The notes under the pieces are model-generated. The model had not been told where the DNA came from and searched no databases. It saw nothing but the letters and a program-made list of their open reading frames with translations. A DNA stretch of 64,000 nucleotides from Bacteroidales bacterium (lineage in GTDB: Bacteria; Bacteroidota; Bacteroidia; Bacteroidales; UBA932): positions 1 to 64,000 of the forward strand of contig JAKSJN010000008.1 in assembly GCA_024402135.1 (NCBI GenBank), given 5' to 3'. A program made the translations under genes and the position numbers. Below are positions 1 through 6,877 of this stretch, piece by piece (the first letter of the stretch is position 1; each line of letters starts with the position of its first letter).

Positions 1-6
1 GAGGTC

Positions 7-41
7 GGAAAACGAAAGTAGGAAGAAAACTTTCGTTTTCC
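7..41 (-). terminator. Hairpin terminator downstream of the TonB-dependent receptor gene
   Basis: A perfect 12-bp stem, GGAAAACGAAAG at 7-18 pairing with CTTTCGTTTTCC at 30-41, with an 11-nt loop. It lies about 40 nt beyond the receptor stop codon (81-83, minus strand), where an intrinsic terminator would be expected. The stem carries its own A/T-rich ends. Function is inferred from position and structure. Confidence 0.6.
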
Positions 42-60
42 TCCTACTCGATTATGCCCA

Positions 61-71
61 GGGCCAGACCC
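61..71. repeat. Short palindromic 3'-end motif (GGGTCWGACCC-like)
   Basis: GGGCCAGACCC, a near-palindrome just past the receptor stop codon, followed by TTCGTGTCAC. The same layout (palindrome, then CGCGTCAC, then a stop codon on the minus strand) recurs at 27577-27610, and GGGTCAGACCC occurs in both transposase-element copies (5434-5444 and 27446-27456). It may be a dispersed REP-like or termination-associated sequence; the role is unknown. Confidence 0.45.
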
Positions 72-80
72 TTCGTGTCA

Positions 81-2117
81 CTAGAACTGCACCCTCCAGC
101 TGAAGTTCGGGAGGATAGGCAGCAGGGCCATCTCTTTCCAGGTCTCCGTCGAGGCGTCGAAGTAGAGCATGAAAGGATTGAAGTGGTTGGTGAGGTTGCA
201 GACTCCGAGGTTGACCTCATGCGACACCTTCCCCGTCTTGAAATGCATCTCGTAGCCGACATCCATCCTGAACACGGTCGGCATGTGGTAGTTGTTGACT
301 CCGGAATAGTACTCCATGGTCCACTCCTGGCCGGGAACATGCATCTGGCACAGCTGTGCCGCGCCGTTCTCCCAATGGCCGCTCTGGGCCGTCACCGCAA
401 GGCTGAGACCCTTCCATGACGCGGAAGCGTTCAGTATGTGCCTCCTGTCGAAGCGGGCGTGGAACGGAGCACCCTCCATCACGGTCGTGAACCCTTCCCT
501 GGTCGTCTTCGAGAGGGTGTAGGCTGCCCTGGCATAGATGTCTCCCATGACGAATTCGTACAGGAACTCAGCTCCGTACGAGTCGCCGCGGCCGATGTCG
601 ACGTTGTCCTCCCACTCGGCGAGGGCGCCGCTGAAGAGGGTCTGCGCATACTTGTAGTAGATCATGTTCTCCATCTTCTTGGCGAATGCCGATACTGAGA
701 CAGTGCTGTGCCCGAAATTGCCGATCACTCCGAGATTCGCCTGCTGCGCGGTCTCAGGCTTCACGATGCCGATGGATGGAACCATCATGTCAAGGGACCA
801 GCCGACAGGAAGTCCCTCCATGGTATGATAGTACTGGACGGTATGGTCGAGGGTCGCCTCGAACGCCAGATGCCTGTTCACCTCCCACTTGCCAGACAGG
901 CCGATCTCCGGATCCACGCGCTCTGTCTTCTTTTCCTTCACCGAGTACTGATTGCCCCTTATGAAGCCTCTGAGCTCCAGCTTGTCAGGAATTGTGTATG
1001 TGCCCTGGATGTATGCCGAGGCAAGACGGACGCGGTCATCCACCCTGAATCGTATCTGTCCCGGAGCCAGGGCTGCGTATCTGAACCTGACGCCATAGTC
1101 AAGCTGCAGCTTGCCGCGCGTGTAGCGGTGCTGGTCCACTCTGAAGCAGAGCTCGTCGAGGTCGCTCTTGAGGGACATGTCATTGAGGACGCCGTGGTAG
1201 GTCTTCTCCTGGTGCTGGTAGGTCCCGTAGCTGTTCCAGTAGAGCGATGCGTCGGTAACCGACATCCTGCTCTCGTTGTGATAGGCGATCTGCGCTATGC
1301 GGTTGTCCCATCCCATGGCGTCGGATGCTCCGTCAGGAGAGATGAACGCATAGTTGTCCTCGCTTCCCATGATGCTTGCCGTAAGGAGATTGGTCGGAGT
1401 CATCTCCCAGCGTATCTTGCCGTACAGGTCTCCTACGCCTGCCGACAGGTCGCTGATGCCGCCCATCGCGTCCTTCAGGAGACCGCGCGCCGCCTTGTAC
1501 TCCCATGCCAGCGGGGACACCCTCGCCGATAGCGAGTATGTGAGCTTCGGGAGGATCGGGCCCTCGAGGGAGGCCGACGCGAGGAAGGTGTTGAGGCCTG
1601 CGGAGACCTTGGTGCGGGTCGAGGACGGGTCGCGTGTCACGACCTTGAGGTGGGATGACGTGAAATTGCCCTGGGAGCCCTCGAAGCCTCCCTTGGCCAG
1701 GGTGACGGACTCGATGGCGTCCATCGGGATGATGGTGGTCAGGCCGAGGATGTGCGAGAAGCCGTACACAGGCACACCGTCAAGGGTGAAGAGGTTGTTG
1801 CCCATGTTGCCTCCGCGGACGAATATAGCTGACGAGCCGTCCGCTCCGGAAGCGACGCCCGGAAGGCTCTGGACCCATTTGATAGGATCTCCCTCGCCCA
1901 GAGGAGACGCCATGGTGCGGATGGCCTGGCGGCTTGCCTTGAGCTCGCCCAGACTGCGGCGCACGCGCTTCGAGTCGGTCAGCACCGCGGCATCGATCGT
2001 GTCGAGCTGGTCATCCTCAATGAGATAGAATTCAGGCTCCTGGGCGTACGAAACGTTCTGGAAGGCCGTAAATGCGAGCATGGACGCGGCGAGGAGTATT
2101 GATATTCCGTGTTTCAT
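81..2117 (-). CDS. TonB-dependent outer-membrane receptor
   Basis: A 678-residue outer-membrane receptor. The chosen start MKHGISILLAASML gives a clean signal peptide ending near SYAQ; another ATG lies five codons upstream. A plug domain follows at about residues 60-160, with the hallmarks IFVRGGNMGNNLFTLDGVPV and IESVTLAKGGFEG. The rest is a beta-barrel ending in an aromatic residue (RVQF). It lacks the N-terminal carboxypeptidase-regulatory-like domain of SusC proteins, so it is not a SusC. It lies 28 nt downstream of two DUF4249 lipoproteins. TonB receptor plus DUF4249 is a recurrent Bacteroidetes pair, presumably for uptake of an unidentified ligand. Its first codons are nearly identical to those of the upstream DUF4249 gene. 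The substrate cannot be deduced. Confidence 0.9.
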   Translation of the reverse strand: MKHGISILLAASMLAFTAFQNVSYAQEPEFYLIEDDQLDTIDAAVLTDSKRVRRSLGELKASRQAIRTMASPLGEGDPIKWVQSLPGVASGADGSSAIFVRGGNMGNNLFTLDGVPVYGFSHILGLTTIIPMDAIESVTLAKGGFEGSQGNFTSSHLKVVTRDPSSTRTKVSAGLNTFLASASLEGPILPKLTYSLSARVSPLAWEYKAARGLLKDAMGGISDLSAGVGDLYGKIRWEMTPTNLLTASIMGSEDNYAFISPDGASDAMGWDNRIAQIAYHNESRMSVTDASLYWNSYGTYQHQEKTYHGVLNDMSLKSDLDELCFRVDQHRYTRGKLQLDYGVRFRYAALAPGQIRFRVDDRVRLASAYIQGTYTIPDKLELRGFIRGNQYSVKEKKTERVDPEIGLSGKWEVNRHLAFEATLDHTVQYYHTMEGLPVGWSLDMMVPSIGIVKPETAQQANLGVIGNFGHSTVSVSAFAKKMENMIYYKYAQTLFSGALAEWEDNVDIGRGDSYGAEFLYEFVMGDIYARAAYTLSKTTREGFTTVMEGAPFHARFDRRHILNASASWKGLSLAVTAQSGHWENGAAQLCQMHVPGQEWTMEYYSGVNNYHMPTVFRMDVGYEMHFKTGKVSHEVNLGVCNLTNHFNPFMLYFDASTETWKEMALLPILPNFSWRVQF

Positions 2118-2148
2118 AGTGTTGTATTGCATTTGGGCGGTAATCCTA
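2087..2148. repeat. 62-bp direct repeat, copy A (receptor 5' end)
   Basis: Identical by eye to 3417-3478. It spans the intergenic region plus the first codons (MKHGISILLA) of the TonB-dependent receptor. The second copy supplies the same leader to the DUF4249 gene at 2146-3447. This is the footprint of a tandem duplication. Confidence 0.9.
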
Positions 2149-3447
2149 TTTGATCGGCTTTGAGAAGTCGACGAGTGCCGAAGGCACGATTCCTAATCTT
2201 CCTTTCATCCTGGTCGATGTAGCGAAGATTCCTGCACCTCCATTGATGTTGGAGTATGTGTTCTCTCTCATGAAGATGGAAAGCTCAGAGAGGTCTCCAG
2301 ACACATTGCCCTGACGTCTCATCTGGAATAATGCATCTTCGATATACTTGTCATACGTATCGGACACCAGCACGAACTGGAGATAGCCGTCAGAATGTAT
2401 GGGATCGTACTCCTGCTTGTCATTGAGCAGGTATTTGTCCATCACGACTCCATCCAGATCCGTAATATAATGGTGCAGCGACATCAGTCTCGTAGTTCGT
2501 GGAGAAAGGCTATGCTCAGCTGTAGCCGCAGTGCGCATATTGTCCTCTGCCGCATCCGTGTCGTATATGTTCGCCCAGATGTCCAGGGCAGTAAGACGGT
2601 CAAGATCGACACTGAGCCTCAGGTAATTCTTATGGAAAGGACAGCCGTTGAATTGATGATATAATGTCAGGTATGTCAGATACTCTGTTCCTTTATAACT
2701 GTATGGATAGCTGGAATAGGCAACAGGCGCTTCATACACCTCCCCTGTCAGATTGAAGTCATCAGCCTTGTTTCCGTCTATTGGCGAATAGTCGTGAAAG
2801 CATATCTTGTCAGCAAGCTCGTAATCATGCGTGGCATCGTTCCATCTCATGCCATAGACCCAGAGATGCTGTCCATAATACTTTTCCTGACCAAGGTCTT
2901 CTCTAAGGCGAAAAAAGGAACAAAAATCATGTTCATACGTACCTTCGGGTTTCCAGAAAGGAGAGGTTCTTGATTCCGTTCCCCAATCCTCAAGACCAAA
3001 ATAATTTTCATACCACGAATATAGATCGAACATTGCAAAAATAGAAGTGTGGCTCTCAGCTAGAGGCACCTCGATAGGCATGGTGTCCTCGGCGTAGATC
3101 AGGTCGTAGCCGGGAACCTTCACCTCGAGTCTGTACTTGTGGAGCGGTATTGCGGCATAGTCCATCCTCCACTTGCCGTCGGCGTCCCTCCTGAACTCGC
3201 CGACCGTCTTGTTGTCCGTCAGGTCGATGAGCGTGGCGACAGCCTCGGTAAGCTCCATCGCGCTGTCCTCGGACGCACCCTTGGAGAATGACAGACTGAG
3301 TTCCTGCCCCGGCTCGTTGCTCAGCAGGCACTCCACGACGACAGTCCTGTCCCCGGCGTCAAGAGTAACCTCCTTGACACACGAAGACAGCATGCCTGAG
3401 ACCGTCAGAATGGCGACGGCGAGGAGTATTGATATTCCGTGTTTCAT
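2146..3447 (-). CDS. DUF4249 lipoprotein, chimeric copy
   Basis: A 433-residue predicted lipoprotein; the signal peptide MKHGISILLAVAILTVSGMLSSC ends in a lipobox. Residues from the Cys to about 130 match DUF4249 (VTLDAGDRTVVVECLLSNEP, then an Ig-like beta region). The domain is common next to Bacteroidetes TonB-dependent receptors and its function is unknown. The first ten residues are those of the downstream receptor, while the lipobox onward is that of the other DUF4249 gene (3476-4729), so this gene is a junction product. The middle third differs strongly from its paralogue and the C-terminal part is again similar. It probably forms a transcription unit with both neighbours (28-nt gaps). 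An alternative ATG lies five codons upstream. Confidence 0.85.
   Translation of the reverse strand: MKHGISILLAVAILTVSGMLSSCVKEVTLDAGDRTVVVECLLSNEPGQELSLSFSKGASEDSAMELTEAVATLIDLTDNKTVGEFRRDADGKWRMDYAAIPLHKYRLEVKVPGYDLIYAEDTMPIEVPLAESHTSIFAMFDLYSWYENYFGLEDWGTESRTSPFWKPEGTYEHDFCSFFRLREDLGQEKYYGQHLWVYGMRWNDATHDYELADKICFHDYSPIDGNKADDFNLTGEVYEAPVAYSSYPYSYKGTEYLTYLTLYHQFNGCPFHKNYLRLSVDLDRLTALDIWANIYDTDAAEDNMRTAATAEHSLSPRTTRLMSLHHYITDLDGVVMDKYLLNDKQEYDPIHSDGYLQFVLVSDTYDKYIEDALFQMRRQGNVSGDLSELSIFMRENTYSNINGGAGIFATSTRMKGRLGIVPSALVDFSKPIK
3152..3401. repeat. 250-bp identity tract shared by the two DUF4249 genes, copy 1
   Basis: Compared base by base by eye, 3152-3401 is identical to 4434-4683. It encodes the lipobox and the first part of the DUF4249 domain. 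Identity drops sharply on both sides. This suggests recent duplication or gene conversion. Confidence 0.9.
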
Positions 3448-3478
3448 AGTGTTGTATTGCATTTGGGCGGTAATCCTA
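3417..3478. repeat. 62-bp direct repeat, copy B (DUF4249 5' end)
   Basis: Identical to 2087-2148. It includes the untranslated leader and the first ten codons of the DUF4249 gene at 2146-3447, the same as those of the TonB-dependent receptor. Confidence 0.9.
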
Positions 3479-4729
3479 GTTAATCGGATTCGAGAAGTCG
3501 ACTACCATGCTCGGCGCAACTATCAGGGTCCCTTTCTTTCTGGTCGATGTCGCAAAGAATCCAACTCCGCCGTTGATGTTGGAGTATATGTTCTCCCTCA
3601 TGTAAATGGAAAGCTCGGAGAGGTCTCCGGGCACATTGCCGTGCCTCCTTATCTGGAACAGGGCATCCTCGATATACTTGTCGTATACGTCGGAAACGAG
3701 TACGAACTGGATATAGCCGTCAGAGTATTCGGGAACGTACTCCTGGTTCTCATTGAAAAGGAATCTGTCCATCACGACTCCGTCAAGATCCGTAATCCAG
3801 CTGTGATCCGACATCAGGTTTTTTGTGCGTGTACTATATGTATGCTCATCCGTTGCTGCCGAAACCATCTTGTCTACCGCGGCATCCACATCATATATGT
3901 TGGCCCAGACGGCGATGTATGCAGATTGGTTGATATCGGTCTGCAGTCTAAGGTAGTTCCTATGGATAGGGCAGCCATTGAAAGATCGATAATATGTCAG
4001 ATACGTCGGATATTCTTTCCCATCGAGGCGGTATGGATAGTTGGAGTACGCTACTGGAGCTTCATATAACTCCCCCGTCAGATTGAAATCGTCAATTGTC
4101 TCCCCAGCTTCTCTTGCGCAGATCTTGTCAGCAAGTTCATATTTCCCCGAGGTCTTGTTCCATCTCATGCCATATATCCAGAAATGCTGTCTTTTCAGTC
4201 TGCCATGGGCAATTGATTCGCTTGCAACGAACAAAGTTGAAGAATTATGACTATCTCCCCAAGGTCTCCCGGGAGTTAGAGTGAAAGAAGATGAAGAGCC
4301 GGAAGCCATGATCATAGAATAGAGCGACTTCGAATTTTGCTCAAGAGGTACCTCGACAGGCATGGTGTCCTCGGCGTAGATCAGGTCATAGCCGGGCACC
4401 TTCACCTCGAGTCTGTACTTGTGGAGCGGAATCGCGGCATAGTCCATCCTCCACTTGCCGTCGGCGTCCCTCCTGAACTCGCCGACCGTCTTGTTGTCCG
4501 TCAGGTCGATGAGCGTGGCGACAGCCTCGGTAAGCTCCATCGCGCTGTCCTCGGACGCACCCTTGGAGAATGACAGACTGAGTTCCTGCCCCGGCTCGTT
4601 GCTCAGCAGGCACTCCACGACGACAGTCCTGTCCCCGGCGTCAAGAGTAACCTCCTTGACACACGAAGACAGCATGCCTGAGATTATCATCAGACATATC
4701 GCTATATTTAGGAATGGTGGTTTATACAT
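3476..4729 (-). CDS. DUF4249 lipoprotein, paralogue
   Basis: A 417-residue lipoprotein from the start MYKPPFLNIAICLM, with lipobox SGMLSSC. In-frame ATGs at 4750 and 4759 are alternatives; the shorter start gives the best signal peptide. DUF4249 occupies most of the chain. It is nearly identical to the gene at 2146-3447 from the lipobox to EDTMP, diverges through the middle, and resembles it again from ITDLDGVVMD to the end. It is the first gene of a DUF4249-DUF4249-TonB receptor unit. A near-consensus promoter at 4767-4798 lies at the edge of the adjoining transposase element. The likely role is a surface or periplasmic accessory of the receptor; the ligand is unknown. Confidence 0.85.
   Translation of the reverse strand: MYKPPFLNIAICLMIISGMLSSCVKEVTLDAGDRTVVVECLLSNEPGQELSLSFSKGASEDSAMELTEAVATLIDLTDNKTVGEFRRDADGKWRMDYAAIPLHKYRLEVKVPGYDLIYAEDTMPVEVPLEQNSKSLYSMIMASGSSSSFTLTPGRPWGDSHNSSTLFVASESIAHGRLKRQHFWIYGMRWNKTSGKYELADKICAREAGETIDDFNLTGELYEAPVAYSNYPYRLDGKEYPTYLTYYRSFNGCPIHRNYLRLQTDINQSAYIAVWANIYDVDAAVDKMVSAATDEHTYSTRTKNLMSDHSWITDLDGVVMDRFLFNENQEYVPEYSDGYIQFVLVSDVYDKYIEDALFQIRRHGNVPGDLSELSIYMRENIYSNINGGVGFFATSTRKKGTLIVAPSMVVDFSNPIN
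4434..4683. repeat. 250-bp identity tract shared by the two DUF4249 genes, copy 2
   Basis: Partner of 3152-3401, identical by eye. The start of the tract differs only slightly further upstream, and both flanks then become unrelated. Confidence 0.9.
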
Positions 4730-4766
4730 ACTATAGACCTTGGATGTCATTTTTTCCATATATAGG

Positions 4767-4798
4767 TAAATATAGGCAAACATAGCCAATTCCCCAAA
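4767..4798 (-). promoter_or_regulatory. Promoter for the DUF4249-receptor unit at the transposase element edge
   Basis: On the minus strand, TTTG (complement of 4795-4798), a 20-nt spacer, then TATATTTA (complement of 4767-4774), one base off the Bacteroidetes TAnnTTTG -7 box. The -33 box lies inside the repeated element and the -7 box straddles its edge. The equivalent arrangement occurs at 26551-26583. Confidence 0.5.
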
Positions 4799-4992
4799 AA
4801 CGTAATCTAATTATGACCCTGGTCAACATACTGTGACACAATGGTATAATGATAGAACAATCTCACATTCCCTGATTGCCTCTTCGCTGACAGCTTTGCT
4901 GAGCCTATTTGAAAAATACTTCGTACATAATTAAAAACACGATTTGTCGATTTCTTACTTGAAGATATGTTTTCTTGCCTGACCTTGCGTCC

Positions 4993-5372
4993 ATGGAAAA
5001 CTATCGCAGAATACATGCGCCGGAGTCAGACTTCGAGCGCGAGCCTTCAAGGAAGGACAAGTATCAACATCTATTGATTGACGACGCGTTCAAGCGCGTC
5101 TTTTAAGCCGAGGATAAAGAGCCATGGCATCAGAACGCGACATAAGGAACCAAATCAGGTACGGCAGAATTCAGGGCCACAGGGAAGGTCACAAAGAGGG
5201 CCTGGAAGAGGGTATCGTAAAGGGGATTCAGCAAGGACTTGAGCAGGGTCTCCAGCAAGGAATCGAGCAAGGGAAAACCGAAACTGCCATCAAGATGAAG
5301 GCTGCCGGTATTGACTCTGAAACCATTGCAGAATGCACAGGACTCGATATCGAAACAGTGAAATCACTATAG
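4993..5372 (+). pseudogene. Rpn-family PD-(D/E)XK transposase/nuclease, internally deleted
   Basis: The original start gives MENYRRIHAPESDFEREPSR and reaches DDAFKRVF before a TAA at 5104-5106. The nuclease core and most of the middle are missing. Reading resumes in another frame with MASERDIRNQIRYGRIQG and a Gly/Glu/Gln-rich repeat (EGHKEGLEEG...QQGIEQGKTE), ending in the family tail DIETVKSL. Full family members are about 300 residues; this copy cannot make a functional nuclease. Compared with copy 2 it has lost a further segment between two AGAGCCA repeats. The C-terminal 82 residues remain open from an ATG at 5124. Confidence 0.75.
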
Positions 5373-5384
5373 TGAACTATGACA

Positions 5385-5426
5385 ATACGAAAGACGGAGA
5401 CTCGATCGAGCCTCCGTCTTTCGTAT
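5385..5426. terminator. 42-nt near-perfect palindrome after the transposase remnant
   Basis: ATACGAAAGACGGAG and CTCCGTCTTTCGTAT form a 15-bp stem around a self-complementary CTCGATCGAG core with one mismatch pair. It sits 13 nt after the stop codon, so it may act as a terminator, though no T tract follows. The corresponding sequence in copy 2 (27404-27431) has the two non-palindromic bases exchanged, as if the hairpin were inverted. Confidence 0.55.
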
Positions 5427-5570
5427 ATGGCGAGGGTCAGACCCACAGTCTCCAGCTTTCGGAAATCCAGATACCTGAAATTCAAGGAACCCCTCCTTGA
5501 AACCTGCTATTCCGATAAGAACTGACTTCCGGACGGTTTCAATTCCGCTGTTTATTAATAGAGTGATTGG

Positions 5571-6131
5571 CTAGAATCCGATACCGGCATGAAGTCCGAA
5601 ATATCTCGTACCGAACGATGGTCCGGCAAACACATGGAAATTCTTGTTGATTCTGAGTCTTATGCCTGGCTGGATTGCAGCATTCAGCCATGTATCACCT
5701 TTTGCATAGGGACCTGTTCCCCTGTCACTATCAAAGGCATACTCGATTTTATACGCGATTTCTGTACCGACCAGACCATCAACAAACAATGAGATTCTCT
5801 GCTTGGGGCCAAAGTGGATATATCTACGGATATATGCATTGGCGGAGAATGAAGATACGCCAGTCATATCAGCATCATGCCATGTGTTATGGATACCGGG
5901 CATCACTCCGACTGTCCACTTGTCATTGATTCTGACGCCCAGGCTTGCCATCCAGCCCCATCCGGGAATTGTTGCCTCCGCGCGAGCGGTGAATTCAGGT
6001 TTCCACCTTATGTCCTCTTTTGAAAATCCTTTCGACTGCTGATCTCCGGACTGGATCTCCGAGGATGCATCATTAGCCCATGATGACAGCCCCATGAAGA
6101 TTGACAATGTAAGAAGTAAGATACGTTTCAT
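5571..6131 (-). CDS. Small outer-membrane beta-barrel-like protein
   Basis: 186 residues with a signal peptide (MKRILLLTLSIFMGLSSWA). The mature part has alternating short strands rich in aromatic and Gly residues (TARAEATIPGWGWMASLGVR, SANAYIRRYIHFGP) and ends HAGIGF, with the C-terminal Phe typical of outer-membrane barrels. It resembles the small OmpW/porin-like barrels often left as hypothetical in Bacteroidetes, but no specific family was recognised. It is last of three co-oriented genes (C10 protease, lipoprotein, barrel), 70 nt after the lipoprotein. Its 3' end abuts element copy 1. Confidence 0.75.
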   Translation of the reverse strand: MKRILLLTLSIFMGLSSWANDASSEIQSGDQQSKGFSKEDIRWKPEFTARAEATIPGWGWMASLGVRINDKWTVGVMPGIHNTWHDADMTGVSSFSANAYIRRYIHFGPKQRISLFVDGLVGTEIAYKIEYAFDSDRGTGPYAKGDTWLNAAIQPGIRLRINKNFHVFAGPSFGTRYFGLHAGIGF

Positions 6132-6201
6132 GGTAGTGTTATTAAGATTGTCAAGGATTGTATGTCAATAAGATGCGATTCCTGTCCGATTCGTTGCACC
6201 A

Positions 6202-6861
6202 CTACCTGTCGATAGTGATCGCAACAGAATTGGATTTGTATAGCGGACTCTCCCAGTCATGGTTGATGTCATTTATGACCTTGCCCTCAAATTCAACCTT
6301 GTAGCATTCCATGAAGTATTCCTTGTTAACCATACCGTCCTCCTTGCCTTGCTCTTTCCAGTAGGTGGTCACAGCATGCACATCATCGTCACCGAAGATA
6401 TATGGGCAGACAATCTGGTAAGTAAGGATCTCCTGAGGCTCGCATGCATTTGCAAACAAAACGAAATCATTCGCGATGAGGGAAATACCTCCAACCTTTT
6501 TATAGACGAAATAAGGCTGTGTCTCCGGCTCTGGAAGACCGTATGGAGTGTCTGGGAAGAAGCCGATCTCACGGTAATTGTTGTTGTCATACTTGTCTCC
6601 CGGGTTGGAAAGGATGATGTCCAGTCTTGTGCCCTTGTCACTCACCACCCCGAAGGTCGCGTCTTCCCTTGGTACGTTCCTTGGATTCTGATCCACGATG
6701 TCGATGCCTTCCGCCAGGTTGTTTCCATCTGCGTCCAGAAAGATGAAGGAAAAGTCATATCGCATCGGATATCCCAGACCAGAGGTGTCAATGCAGCATG
6801 AGCAGAGGGACGCCAGTCCGAGACTCATCAATAAGATTGTTGAAGCTCTTTTCATAAGCAT
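6202..6861 (-). CDS. Hypothetical lipoprotein
   Basis: 219 residues beginning MLMKRASTILLMSLGLASLCSC; a second ATG two codons in is equally possible. The lipobox LCSC marks an exported lipoprotein. The mature region has no recognised domain. It reads as a beta-rich Ig-like fold with DxDGN-type turns (FLDADGNNLAEG), and similar DUF5034-like lipoproteins exist in Bacteroidetes, though that assignment is only a guess. It starts 16 nt after the C10 protease stop, so the two are probably co-transcribed. A role as a partner or inhibitor of the protease is possible but not shown. Confidence 0.7.
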   Translation of the reverse strand: MLMKRASTILLMSLGLASLCSCCIDTSGLGYPMRYDFSFIFLDADGNNLAEGIDIVDQNPRNVPREDATFGVVSDKGTRLDIILSNPGDKYDNNNYREIGFFPDTPYGLPEPETQPYFVYKKVGGISLIANDFVLFANACEPQEILTYQIVCPYIFGDDDVHAVTTYWKEQGKEDGMVNKEYFMECYKVEFEGKVINDINHDWESPLYKSNSVAITIDR

Positions 6862-6877
6862 ATGGTTTTATTGTTGA

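Larger units (their letters stand above)
4773..5555 (+). mobile_element. Degenerate PD-(D/E)XK (Rpn-type) transposase element, copy 1
   Basis: About 783 bp, homologous over its whole length and in the same orientation to 26557-27567, apart from a 200-plus-bp internal deletion. It contains the leader, an inactivated transposase gene (4993-5372), a 42-nt palindrome (5385-5426), GGGTCAGACCC (5434-5444) and a small inverted repeat TTCAAGGA-N5-TCCTTGAA (5481-5501). The edges were set by where similarity to copy 2 stops. No terminal inverted repeats or target duplications were recognised. Confidence 0.7.

Noticed and set aside
708-1532. Long plus-strand frame opposite the TonB-dependent receptor
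   Set aside because: It is antisense to a clear receptor gene and has no family features; it reflects codon bias on the other strand.
3173-4069. Plus-strand frame opposite the DUF4249 genes
   Set aside because: Antisense shadow of two well-supported lipoproteins; no signal peptide or domain.
6259-6801. 180-codon plus-strand frame
   Set aside because: Opposite a lipoprotein with a good signal and lipobox; no recognisable sequence.
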